Shown here piece after piece: positions 23,644 through 32,180 of a DNA stretch of 64,000 nucleotides. A program made the translations under genes and the position numbers. Under the pieces are notes generated by a model that saw only the letters and a program-made list of their open reading frames with translations, did not search any database and was not told the origin of the DNA. Source of the stretch: Corynebacterium felinum (GTDB taxonomy: Bacteria > Actinomycetota > Actinomycetes > Mycobacteriales > Mycobacteriaceae); NCBI RefSeq assembly GCF_030408755.1, contig NZ_CP047209.1, forward strand, positions 62,001-126,000, written 5' to 3'. Positions within the stretch are counted from its first letter, which is position 1. Each line of letters begins with the position of its first letter.

Positions 23644-26600
23644 GTGAAAACCACCATTGTGCACCGCCCGCCCCGGCTGCAGGTAAGCATCAGCCCCCGC
23701 GAGGCCATTGAGATTGAGCCAGTGCCTCTCGTGGAGAAGCAGCTGGTGGGTGCGTCGCGTCGCGCGGTGGTGTTCAACTGCATTCTTGCCCTTGTGGCGG
23801 TTGCGGGCATGGTGGTGATGATGCTGTCTGCGAATCAGCCGGAGCGGATTGGCCTCGGTGCCGCGCTGAGTGTGGGCGTGGGGCTTGTTCTGGGTATAAA
23901 GGTGTTGCGTTCGCGTCGCGCCCGCCGCCGGGGGCTTGTCGACACCCGCACAGTATTCTTAAAAAATCTGAAAGAAACCGAGTCGAAGCTGAGAAAGTTG
24001 GGGGCGGAGCAGCGTTCTGAGGCGCTGGTTCGGCACCCGAAACCGGAGTCGCTGACGGAGATGATTCGCGACCCCTACCGGCTGTGGGAGCGGCGTAAAA
24101 CTGATGAAGATTTCCTTATTGTTCGCCTCGGAGTGGGGGTAGGAAAATTAGCGCACGGGCTGAAAATTCCCCCCGCCCATACCCCCGCCCATGTGCCTAC
24201 GCACCCGCAGGATCAAGCGGAGAAGCAATCGCAGGAGCACCCTGACACAGAAGGTGCTGGATCGCCTTCGGCGCAGCCTGAATCTCAACCCGATGCGCAG
24301 TGGGGCACCCAGCCCTCCTCTTCCTCGGTGCTGCCGGAAAGTACTGCTGCTCAACCACACAGCGCAGCGCAGAACGCACGAGAAACCGCGCCGGATACTT
24401 TTCGCTTCCGCAAGCAGGGGCGTGGGGGTTCTTCACGTGCTGGAATGAGCACAGTCGTTGCTGACCCGGTGTTGCAGGCGGAGCGTGCGCGCATGCTGCG
24501 CCGGGTGTCTGTGGTGGATCAGCTGCCCATCGCTATCCCTCTTCAGGGCAGTGTGTCGCTGGTGGGGGATCAGGAATTGTGCGCGGAGATGCTGCGGGCG
24601 ATTATCAGCACCGTGGCGGTGTTTCATTCCCCGGAGGATCTGCAGATTCACCTCGCGTTGCCGATGCCTGATGGGAAAGAACCTCGCTGGTCGGTGTGGT
24701 TGCCCCACCTGCTCGATGAGCGGTTCGGGGATGGCCCGGTTGGGCGTCGACACGCGTCATTCGATGAGCACAGTGCAACCGAATTGTGCGCGGAAATCGA
24801 CCGCCGCGCCGCCGAAATTAAAGCGCAGGCCAGCACCGATTCCCGCTACCGCATCCAGCCTTTAGACTGCCCCCATTTGCTGATCGTGACCAACATGGAC
24901 TCCGTGCACGGGGCCCGCATCGCCACTCACCTTGCTGGGGTGGTGTCCTATTCCGCTGCCCGGATCACAGTGCTGTCGACTGCCCGCACACCACAGCAAG
25001 CCCCCGCGCGAGTCGATGTGCAAGTGCTCATCAACCCCGACCGCAGCTTTAGCACCAAACTGTTGTCCCGGGGCGAAATCCGCAGCCCCCACACCCAGGT
25101 GCAAGGCTATGCTGAGCGCCTGCTGCTGGGCGGAAATTCTGGGATTATGGACCCGTTTCCCACCGTGCTCGCCGAAACCATTGCGCGCACCCTCGCCCCA
25201 CGCCGCCTGAGCCCACCGGCTGAACATTATGCGACTGTGCCGCGGCTGCGCCCGCCCGCCCCGATACAACCGCAGCCTGCCAGTCTCGGTATCGCGCTGA
25301 ACCTGCTGCTGGGTGTCGACGATCTTGCCACCTACCCCCTCGACGAAGCCTGGGCTCCGCGCCGCGACTCGGACTTCCTCGTAATCCCGCTGGGTATCGG
25401 CGCGGATGACGAACCCGTACTGCTTGATATCAAAACAGCTCAACGCAAAGGTCACGGCCCGCACGGCATAGTGGTGGGGGCGAAAGGCACGGGAAAATCT
25501 GAGCTGCTGAAAACACTGGTACTCAGCTTTGCTATCTGTCACCCACCGCAGCAGCTGAACTTTATGCTTATCGACGCCGCCAGCGCAGGCACATTCCGCG
25601 ACTTTTCTGCCCTGCCGCACACGGCAGCTGTGATCGATACCCTCACCCACGCCACCACCGCGCGCAAACCCCAGCACCGCGACATCGCCTACCAGCGGCT
25701 TTACCACAGCCTTGCGGGGGAAGTGGAACGCCGCAAAGCCACCAACGATACTGTGCCAGTACTGCTCATACTCATCGATGAACTCCCCGCCCTTGAACAC
25801 CATGAGCCACTGAGCCAGATCATCCGCACCATTGCCGAAGAAGGCGCGCAGCTGAACATGCACCTTCTGCTCAGCTGCACCCCGGAACACTACCCTCAGC
25901 TGAGTCACCTGCACCCCCATATGAACTACAGCATTGCTTTAGGAAAATTCACCGTTGAGGAATCCCAGGCACTCACCGGCACCGACGAACTTATCCACAC
26001 CCCCGACCAACCCGGGGCGGGGGTTGTGCACACCCCCAACAACGCACCACATATTTTCTCTGCAACCACTATTTCCGACCCCTACCAACCCGGGGCCGAA
26101 CTTTCCCCAGAGCACACCGAAGCACCAGTAGTGACTTTTCCGCCGATTCCCATCCCCTTTGGGTTACGCAACGCCTCCGAATCGTGGCTCAAGCGCCACC
26201 ACAAAACCCCAGCAAAACAGCAGGCGACACCCCTGCGCACCCTCGATGTTGTGCTCCAGCGACTCAAATCAGCAGCCCCTGCCGCCCGCTTGCTGTGGAC
26301 TGCGCCGCTGCCGACGTCGATAAGCAGCAAAGATCTGCCCGTGGAAAGTGCGAACCCGCAGGAAATCCCGGTCGGGCTGATCGATGATATCCGCAATCAC
26401 CGCCACACACCCCTCGTGATCAACCTCGGCCACCTCGCACCCCACTGCGCATTCCTCGGCGGGGCGAATACCGGAAAAACCACCGTGCTGTGCACCCTGA
26501 TTACCCACACCGCGCAGCGAAAAACCCCAGCCGATATCACTTTTACTCTGCTGGATATGGCCGGAACTGAACTGCAAGAACTGGCAGCAAACCCCACAGT

Positions 26601-27822
26601 AAGCACCCTCGCTACCCGGCTCGAGCCAGCGAAAATCAGAAACGCAATCACTGATACGCACGCCGATATGCTCACCCGGGAATCGCTGGCGCTGGAATAT
26701 CAGCAATCAGAATGGACACACCGCGTCCTTGTGATCGACGGATTCGACATTGTGCACACAGACTTCCCCGACCTCATTGCACCGATTACCGACATTGCAC
26801 TGCGCGGGCCACATCTAGGAATCCAGCTGATTATCACGGCGCGCGATTGGGACACCCTGCCCAAAGAACTACAGTCACTGATCGGAACCATTATTGAATT
26901 TGCACTACCCGACCCCAGAAAATCAATCCTGGCCCCACCACAAGCGACTGGGCACAACGCACAGCCTCAGCGCTTTAATGCCGCCTGCGCCTTAAGCTCC
27001 CAACCGGTCGGGCGCGCACTCACCCAGCACGGGCTTTTTGCCCAGATTGCACGAAGCGATGCAACCCCACCTTCGCTACCAGCACCACAAAAACCAGCCC
27101 ACACCAGCCCAGAAAAAACTGAATGCGCACAAAATCACAGCAACACAGTTGGGGAAACAGCACCTACACCATCCGATGCGCACCCTGGGTGGGCCACGTT
27201 GGCGACAAATCCATCGCACCTTGTGATGGTCGCCGCGCACGCGCCGGAACGAACCCGTTGGCTAAACGCACTCATTACCACCATTGTGCAGGAGAAAACA
27301 CCAGAAGAAATCATGATCGGGGTTTTCGACTTAGCCCAAAACCTCCTGGGGACAATACCGGATGAATTTCTTGGCGGCTATGCCGGAACCCTCCCCGGAT
27401 GCCGCACCCTCGCCGATGGGCTGGATGTGGAACTACGACGCCGCGCGGCGGCTGCACCCGAAGAAAGCAACCCGAAGATTATCCTTATTTTCCACCATGC
27501 GGAATTACTAGCCGGGCCGGAAAACCCGCTGAGCATTCTTGCCCAACACCTGAAGAATGCCGCGCTGATCAACGTGCGCGTTATTATCACCTGCGGGGAA
27601 GAAAAGCTTGATACTGTGTGCACTACCGCGCTTTATGAGCAGCTGAAAGAACAGGGCATTGATCACCTCCTGATCCACCCCACCGGGAATCTGGCGCACA
27701 CGCTTGGCTTAGCACTTCTGGCCTCTCAACCTGAGCACGCCCAGTGGGTGAGCGCCACAGGTGATGCTCAACTGATTCAGGTGCCGGATATGTCGAGCGG
27801 AAAGGAAAAAGTACGCCCTTAA
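23644..27822 (+). CDS. EccC-type FtsK/SpoIIIE ATPase, divergent copy
   Basis: A 1392-residue motor. Two transmembrane segments lie near residues 38-92. A Pro/Gln/Ser-rich insert of about 80 residues (about 178-255) is absent from the copy at 40255. ATPase 1 has Walker A GAKGTGKSE (about 612) and LILIDELPAL, but the EccC hallmark DFKGGATF reads LIDAASAGTF and the ATQR sensor reads SCTP. ATPase 2 has GGANTGKTT (about 939). ATPase 3 has lost its P-loop (VAAHAPERTRW near 1195). It starts at GTG 23644. It probably serves as a partner or specialised motor beside the intact EccC. Confidence 0.85.
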   Translation: MKTTIVHRPPRLQVSISPREAIEIEPVPLVEKQLVGASRRAVVFNCILALVAVAGMVVMMLSANQPERIGLGAALSVGVGLVLGIKVLRSRRARRRGLVDTRTVFLKNLKETESKLRKLGAEQRSEALVRHPKPESLTEMIRDPYRLWERRKTDEDFLIVRLGVGVGKLAHGLKIPPAHTPAHVPTHPQDQAEKQSQEHPDTEGAGSPSAQPESQPDAQWGTQPSSSSVLPESTAAQPHSAAQNARETAPDTFRFRKQGRGGSSRAGMSTVVADPVLQAERARMLRRVSVVDQLPIAIPLQGSVSLVGDQELCAEMLRAIISTVAVFHSPEDLQIHLALPMPDGKEPRWSVWLPHLLDERFGDGPVGRRHASFDEHSATELCAEIDRRAAEIKAQASTDSRYRIQPLDCPHLLIVTNMDSVHGARIATHLAGVVSYSAARITVLSTARTPQQAPARVDVQVLINPDRSFSTKLLSRGEIRSPHTQVQGYAERLLLGGNSGIMDPFPTVLAETIARTLAPRRLSPPAEHYATVPRLRPPAPIQPQPASLGIALNLLLGVDDLATYPLDEAWAPRRDSDFLVIPLGIGADDEPVLLDIKTAQRKGHGPHGIVVGAKGTGKSELLKTLVLSFAICHPPQQLNFMLIDAASAGTFRDFSALPHTAAVIDTLTHATTARKPQHRDIAYQRLYHSLAGEVERRKATNDTVPVLLILIDELPALEHHEPLSQIIRTIAEEGAQLNMHLLLSCTPEHYPQLSHLHPHMNYSIALGKFTVEESQALTGTDELIHTPDQPGAGVVHTPNNAPHIFSATTISDPYQPGAELSPEHTEAPVVTFPPIPIPFGLRNASESWLKRHHKTPAKQQATPLRTLDVVLQRLKSAAPAARLLWTAPLPTSISSKDLPVESANPQEIPVGLIDDIRNHRHTPLVINLGHLAPHCAFLGGANTGKTTVLCTLITHTAQRKTPADITFTLLDMAGTELQELAANPTVSTLATRLEPAKIRNAITDTHADMLTRESLALEYQQSEWTHRVLVIDGFDIVHTDFPDLIAPITDIALRGPHLGIQLIITARDWDTLPKELQSLIGTIIEFALPDPRKSILAPPQATGHNAQPQRFNAACALSSQPVGRALTQHGLFAQIARSDATPPSLPAPQKPAHTSPEKTECAQNHSNTVGETAPTPSDAHPGWATLATNPSHLVMVAAHAPERTRWLNALITTIVQEKTPEEIMIGVFDLAQNLLGTIPDEFLGGYAGTLPGCRTLADGLDVELRRRAAAAPEESNPKIILIFHHAELLAGPENPLSILAQHLKNAALINVRVIITCGEEKLDTVCTTALYEQLKEQGIDHLLIHPTGNLAHTLGLALLASQPEHAQWVSATGDAQLIQVPDMSSGKEKVRP

Positions 27823-27978
27823 AACTAACCTGTGGTGAAAAAATTCTGCCCACACCGCATAAGATTGGGTGCCTCACTACCACCACATTTCAGTTGTGGG
27901 CAATGAACCGTGACCTTTGGTGCGGCAGCTGCGTGAAGAATCAGCATGCTTTTATTCAATTGCACACAGGATGACAAA

Positions 27979-28009
27979 GGCTATCTTTTACACCTGTAAA
28001 AAGATAGCC
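27979..28009. terminator. Hairpin between the EccC-type gene and the immunity array
   Basis: GGCTATCTTTTACA pairs with TGTAAAAAGATAGCC (one extra A), with a three-base loop. It lies between convergent genes ending at 27822 and 28050, so it probably ends transcription from both sides. Confidence 0.65.
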
Positions 28010-28049
28010 CTGAACAGCACCACCATCACAAAAAAACAAGCATGCGCAC

Positions 28050-28736
28050 TCAAAGACACCCAGCACACGCCTTCTTTTGTGTGTTGATGTAGTCGATGAA
28101 AATGTTTTTTACTTGTTCGAATTGTTCTTCAAAGCTTGGGTGTTCTGGTTTGAGTTTGAGCTTGAATGGGTTGATTTCCTTAGGTCCGTCGATGCTGTTG
28201 AGTAGCTGGAGTGCTAGGTCGTAGTCTTTGTCGTGTAAAGCGAGGAAGACATGAGCGAAAGGTTTCCAGTTGACTTTCAATAAAGAACAGTTGTTGAGGG
28301 TAGAGCGGATATCACTTTGGGTTCCTACTTCTTTTTCCAAGGTGGAGATGGTCCGATCGAGGATTTCAAAGCGTTGGTCCCATCCTGGTCCGCTGCCGGA
28401 GGTTTCGAGGTCGCTGTAACTTGAATCCCAGTCGGGGTGGGAAGGGGCATTATGGAGGAATGTTGCTTTGAGCACACCCTTGGAAGCGGGTAGATTTGTG
28501 ATGAATTTATATATGCTGTCTTCGAGTTTTTTCAGGTGTGGGAATTGGATGACAAAAATCATGCTGGTTTTCATGATGTCGGGTGTTACGCGGATGGGAT
28601 CGGTCAGGAAGTGCAGGATTAGTCCGTTGGGGAGGGTTTTGGACCAGATTGCTTCGCGGGTTTTGGTTCTGGTGTAGCCGCGTTCAGCGAACCATTCATC
28701 GGCTTTCGGGAAAACCCGATTCGGCGATAGTGCCAT
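28050..28736 (-). CDS. Putative immunity protein, family A copy 1
   Basis: A 228-residue soluble protein starting MALSPNRVFPKADEWFAERG; CAGGAG lies 6 bases before the ATG. It is paralogous to the protein at 30550-29876. The first 70 residues and the C-terminal 55 (DKDYDLALQLLNSIDGPKE, FEEQFEQVKNIFIDYINTQ) are nearly identical between copies, while the middle differs strongly. The family is not recognised by name. It is the last gene of an array that starts behind the RHS toxin, which points to immunity; this is inference. Confidence 0.65.
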   Translation of the reverse strand: MALSPNRVFPKADEWFAERGYTRTKTREAIWSKTLPNGLILHFLTDPIRVTPDIMKTSMIFVIQFPHLKKLEDSIYKFITNLPASKGVLKATFLHNAPSHPDWDSSYSDLETSGSGPGWDQRFEILDRTISTLEKEVGTQSDIRSTLNNCSLLKVNWKPFAHVFLALHDKDYDLALQLLNSIDGPKEINPFKLKLKPEHPSFEEQFEQVKNIFIDYINTQKKACAGCL

Positions 28737-28811
28737 GCAAAAACTCCTGTGCGTGACCAAATGAGGGTGATGTATCGAGAAGAGTTGGATCAGTTGCCGC
28801 GAATATCGCGA

Positions 28812-29354
28812 TTACTTTCCTTTCTTCAGTTCTGGAATCCAGGGGTTGACGTTGTGTTTGGTTAGTTGCCGTTTTTTGCTGTCGGCGAGGATCTTCAGTA
28901 GCCGGATGTCTTCTTCACAGTCGGCGCTGTTGGCGATGGCGTCCCAGTGTTTTTGGGTGCCTTTTTCTGCGAAGAAGGTCATGAAGTAGTGCTTGAGGGT
29001 GTCGTGGTCGGTGTTGTAGATTTCGAGGAATTTGTCCACCGTAGCTTTGCTGCTGCCACCGATTTTCTTCAGGGTGTAGTAGATCTGGGAGCGTGGCCCG
29101 TGGTCTTTTACGGTGTAGTAGTAGCCGAGTACTACGTCGAAGAGGTGCTTGTGGCGGGTTTTGGCGTGCTCGTTGACTGCTGCGATGATATTCTCGATGT
29201 CCCAGCCGGTGCTGTCGGGGTCGTCGATGATTTTTTGGATGCCTCGAATGTAGGTTTCGAACAGTTCATCAGACATTTCTATCCAGCGGCTTGGAACAGG
29301 GGTGGGTAGCCCATATTTCTCTGCTATTTCTGTGGCTGCTGCGTCGAATTCCAT
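28812..29354 (-). CDS. Putative immunity protein, family B copy 1
   Basis: A 180-residue, mostly helical, soluble protein (EFDAAATEIAEKYGLP, then DELFETYIRGIQKIIDDPDS, HKHLFDVVLGYYYTVKD). Its coding bases 28831-29274 are almost identical to 31005-31448, with about two or three differences, so it is a recent duplicate; only the first 20 residues differ. AAGGA precedes the start. The third copy at 32097-31561 lies next to the RHS gene, suggesting the family antagonises RHS-type nucleases. Confidence 0.7.
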   Translation of the reverse strand: MEFDAAATEIAEKYGLPTPVPSRWIEMSDELFETYIRGIQKIIDDPDSTGWDIENIIAAVNEHAKTRHKHLFDVVLGYYYTVKDHGPRSQIYYTLKKIGGSSKATVDKFLEIYNTDHDTLKHYFMTFFAEKGTQKHWDAIANSADCEEDIRLLKILADSKKRQLTKHNVNPWIPELKKGK

Positions 29355-29441
29355 TTCTAATCCTTACCCATGTCTGATGGGCCCAGTAATGTGATCAGCT
29401 GGTGGGTATTGTGGGTTGGTGTTTTCGGTGGTGGAATGGGT

Positions 29442-29879
29442 TTATTGTGTTGGGGTGGTTGTTCCGTCGGGGTGGTGGAGGGTGGTTGTTTCGGAGATGT
29501 CGACGAAGACGAGGCTGTGTTGGGTGGCGAGTGTGTGTGCGAGTTGTTTTGCTTTGTCGGCTTGGCTCCATGCGAAGGCTGCGTAGATGAAGTTGGTGCC
29601 GATGGTGTAGTCGGTGATGACGTCGTCAAAGACTGGTTCGGGGCTGTGTGCGAAATAGTCGTCGAGTTCGTCTTCGTCGATGGCGTGTGGGCCGTTCATG
29701 GGTGGGTAGTGTTTGCGGATGTCGTCGAAGAAGGCGGTGAGTGTGTGTGTGGTTCCTTCGGTGGTGTTGTAGTCGCGGTCTTCGTTGTATTGGGTTGCGT
29801 TGTCGTACCAGTTGAGGAAGTCGGTGGGGTTGGTGGTTGGGACTGTGGTGGGGTCGCAGATGAGGATGTCGTAGCTCAT
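29442..29879 (-). CDS. Putative immunity protein, family C
   Basis: A 145-residue acidic protein beginning MSYDILICDPTTVP, with FLNWYDNATQYNE, PPMNGPHAID and the segment DYTIGTNFIYAAFAWSQADKA. Small proteins of this pattern occur widely beside polymorphic toxins, but I cannot give a family number. Its ATG overlaps the stop of the family A copy upstream (ATGA at 29879-29876), so the two are co-translated. An overlapping plus-strand frame over 29370-29906 is an antisense shadow. Confidence 0.7.
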   Translation of the reverse strand: MSYDILICDPTTVPTTNPTDFLNWYDNATQYNEDRDYNTTEGTTHTLTAFFDDIRKHYPPMNGPHAIDEDELDDYFAHSPEPVFDDVITDYTIGTNFIYAAFAWSQADKAKQLAHTLATQHSLVFVDISETTTLHHPDGTTTPTQ

Positions 29880-30550
29880 GAGTTTTTCCTTTGTGTGTTG
29901 ATGTAGTCAATGAAGATGTTTTTTACTTGTTCGAATTGTTCTTCAAAGCTTGGGCCTTCGGGGGATTCTTTATGTTTATAGGGGTTGACTTCTTTAGGTC
30001 CGTCGATGCTGTTGAGTAGCTGGAGTGCTAGGTCGTAGTCTTTGTCGTGTATGGCGATAAAGACATTGACGAAGGGTCGTTGGTTGATTTTGAAGAAATC
30101 ACTGTGGTTGATGGTAGGTCGGATTTCTCCTGGGGTTGCTGCTTCTTTTTCGAGTGTGGGAATGATCCGGTCGAGTTCTGTGAAGCGTTGGTCCCATCCT
30201 GGTCCGTTGCCGGAGGTTTCGAGGTAGTGGTATTTGCCTTCCCAGCCAGTGTGAGGAGGGGCATCATGGACGAATGTTGCTTTGAGTACACCGCTGGGGG
30301 CAGGAGCCCCTAGGATGCATTCATATATGCTGTCTTGGAGTTTTTTCAGGTGTGGGAATTGGATGACGAATCCCATGCTGGTTTTCATGATGTCGGGTGT
30401 TACGCGGATGGGATCGGTCAGGAAGTGCAGGATTAGTCCGTTGGGGAGGGTTTTGGACCAGATTGCTTCGCGGGTTTTGGTTCTGGTGTAGCCGCGTTCA
30501 GCGAACCATTCATCGGCTTGCGGGAATACCCGATTCGGGGATAGTGCCAT
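29876..30550 (-). CDS. Putative immunity protein, family A copy 2
   Basis: A 224-residue paralogue of the protein at 28736-28050, with AGGAG upstream of MALSPNRVFPQADEW. The ends of the two proteins are nearly identical, and the central region (about residues 75-180) has diverged (GWEGKYHYLETSGNGPGW versus DWDSSYSDLETSGSGPGW). That mosaic fits recombination at conserved ends with selection on a central specificity region. Translationally coupled to family C downstream. Confidence 0.65.
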   Translation of the reverse strand: MALSPNRVFPQADEWFAERGYTRTKTREAIWSKTLPNGLILHFLTDPIRVTPDIMKTSMGFVIQFPHLKKLQDSIYECILGAPAPSGVLKATFVHDAPPHTGWEGKYHYLETSGNGPGWDQRFTELDRIIPTLEKEAATPGEIRPTINHSDFFKINQRPFVNVFIAIHDKDYDLALQLLNSIDGPKEVNPYKHKESPEGPSFEEQFEQVKNIFIDYINTQRKNS

Positions 30551-30595
30551 GTAAAAACTCCTTTGCATGACGGCGTGAGGTTCTACCACACAGGG

Positions 30596-30982
30596 TTAGT
30601 TGTATAGGACTGCGACCGCTTTGTTGTTTGTGGCTGCGTGTGCGTAGAAGTCTGCGAGGGTGAAGAATGCGTCTTCACATTCCAAATTGTCGGTGTTGTA
30701 GCTTTCTAATGCCGAGGAATAGCTTTGGACTTCTTCGGCACTGGCGAGAAACAGTGGAGGGTCTTGAGCGATGAGGCTATTTCCTCCGACGGCTTCACGC
30801 ATCGTCGGATCTGTGAGTTCATCGGAAAGATCGATGAAGGCGTTATCGATGTCGGTAAGGTTTTTGGTACCAATGCTCTCTTCGAGCCATTCCAAGACAA
30901 GGCCTACAGCGGTATCAGGATCAGTGGTGACGATCTGGTTGTACTGCTCGGTGGTAATTGCAAGATAGTTGGGGATGAGCAT
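30596..30982 (-). CDS. DUF1877/YfbM-like putative immunity protein
   Basis: A 128-residue acidic protein. The N-terminus MLIPNYLAITTEQYNQIV and the segment TDIDNAFIDLSDELTD followed by AVGGNSLIAQD resemble the DUF1877 (YfbM) family, members of which are predicted immunity proteins in toxin loci. AAAGGA lies about 10 bases before the ATG. It starts 6 bp after family B copy 2 ends and is followed by family A copy 2. Confidence 0.65.
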   Translation of the reverse strand: MLIPNYLAITTEQYNQIVTTDPDTAVGLVLEWLEESIGTKNLTDIDNAFIDLSDELTDPTMREAVGGNSLIAQDPPLFLASAEEVQSYSSALESYNTDNLECEDAFFTLADFYAHAATNNKAVAVLYN

Positions 30983-30988
30983 GGTTTT

Positions 30989-31525
30989 TTATCCTTTCTT
31001 GAGTTCTGGAATCCAGGGGTTGACGTTGTGTTTGGTTAGTTGCCGTTTTTTGCTGTCGGCGAGGATCTTCAGTAGCCGGATGTCTTCTTCACAGTCGGCG
31101 CTGTTGGCGATGGCGTCCCAGTGTTTTTGGGTGCCTTTTTCTGCGAAGAAGGTCATGAAGTAGTGCTTGAGGGTGTCGTGGTCGGTGTTGTAGATTTCGA
31201 GGAATTTGTCCACCGTAGCTTTACTGCTGCCACCGATTTTCTTCAGGGTGTAGTAGATCTGGGAGCGTGGCCCGTGGTCTTTTACGGTGTAGTAGTAGCC
31301 GAGTACTACGTCGAAGAGGTGCTTGTGGCGGGTTTTGGCGTGCTCGTTGACTGCTGCGATGATATTCTCGATGTCCCAGCCGGTGCTGTCGGGGTCGTCG
31401 ATGATTTTTTGGATGCCCCGAATGTAGGTTTCGAACAGTTCATCAGAGATTTCTTGCCAACGACTGGGTATAGGGGCGGGGAGCCCGTATTTCTGAGCTG
31501 TTTGTGTGGTTGAAGAATGAGGCAT
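30989..31525 (-). CDS. Putative immunity protein, family B copy 2
   Basis: A 178-residue protein. It is near-identical to copy 1 (28812) from residue 20 onward and to copy 3 (31561) at the N-terminus (MPHSSTTQTAQKYGLPAPIPSRW versus MPHSLTTQTAQKYGLPAPIPSRW, given here in outline). It thus looks like a hybrid of the two. Copies 2 and 3 are in tandem with a 572-base period and 35 bp between genes. GTAGGAA precedes the ATG. Confidence 0.7.
   Translation of the reverse strand: MPHSSTTQTAQKYGLPAPIPSRWQEISDELFETYIRGIQKIIDDPDSTGWDIENIIAAVNEHAKTRHKHLFDVVLGYYYTVKDHGPRSQIYYTLKKIGGSSKATVDKFLEIYNTDHDTLKHYFMTFFAEKGTQKHWDAIANSADCEEDIRLLKILADSKKRQLTKHNVNPWIPELKKG
31005..31448. repeat. Coding repeat shared by three family B genes
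   Basis: The block at 31005-31448 recurs at 28831-29274 almost unchanged (offset 2174) and at about 31577-32020 with more differences (offset 572). These are direct repeats of gene-sized units on one strand. They could promote further amplification or loss by homologous recombination. Confidence 0.8.
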
Positions 31526-31560
31526 GTCTATTCCTACTTCATGGCAGTTGGTGATGCGTT

Positions 31561-32097
31561 TTAGTTTTCCTTGAGTTCTGGAATCCAGGGGTTGACGTTG
31601 TGTTTGGTTAGTTGCCGTTTTTTGCTGTCGGCGAGGATCTTCAGTAGCCGGATGTCTTCTTCACAGTCGGCGCTGTTGGCGATGGTGTCCCAGTGTTTTT
31701 GGGTGCCTTTTTCTGCGAAGAAGGTCATGAAGTAGTGCTTGAGGGTGTCGTGGTCGGTGTTGTAGATCTCTAAGAATTTGTCCACTGTTGCTTTGCTGCT
31801 GCCACCGATTTTTTCTAGGGTGAAGTAGATCTGGGAGCGTGGCACGTGGTCTTTTACGGTGTAGTAGTAGCCGAGTACTACGTCGAAGAGGTGCTTGTGG
31901 CGGGTTTTGGCGTGCTCGTTGACTGCCATGATAATAAGTTGGATGTCCCAGCTGGTGCTGTCGGGGTCGTCGATGATTTTTTGGATGCCCCGAATGTAGG
32001 TCTCGAACAGTTCATCAGAGATTTCTTCCCAACGACTGGGTATAGGGGCGGGTAGCCCGTATTTCTGAGCTGTTTGTGTGGTTAAAGAATGAGGCAT
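31561..32097 (-). CDS. Putative immunity protein, family B copy 3 (toxin-proximal)
   Basis: A 178-residue protein, the first gene after the RHS toxin gene (83 bp apart, same strand), which is the usual place for the cognate immunity gene. It differs from copies 1 and 2 mainly in the middle (SWDIQLIIMAVNEHA versus GWDIENIIAAVNEHA, and VPRSQIYFTLEKIGG versus GPRSQIYYTLKKIGG). GGAAGG lies upstream. Binding of the nuclease domain is inferred from position only. Confidence 0.72.
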   Translation of the reverse strand: MPHSLTTQTAQKYGLPAPIPSRWEEISDELFETYIRGIQKIIDDPDSTSWDIQLIIMAVNEHAKTRHKHLFDVVLGYYYTVKDHVPRSQIYFTLEKIGGSSKATVDKFLEIYNTDHDTLKHYFMTFFAEKGTQKHWDTIANSADCEEDIRLLKILADSKKRQLTKHNVNPWIPELKEN

Positions 32098-32180
32098 GTC
32101 GATTCCTTCCTACAATTCAGTGTGATGGTGAGGTATTAACTTACGAGCTGAACCAAGTCTGCTTACACCATAAAAGATAC

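Noticed and set aside
29370..29906. Plus-strand frame of 178 codons, Val/Gly-rich
   Set aside because: Antisense to family C, whose own frame has a proper start coupled to the upstream gene.
28812..32097. Gene-sized direct repeats considered as a CRISPR-like or mobile array
   Set aside because: The repeats are coding, of unequal spacing, without short regular units or transposase genes; they are duplicated immunity-type genes.
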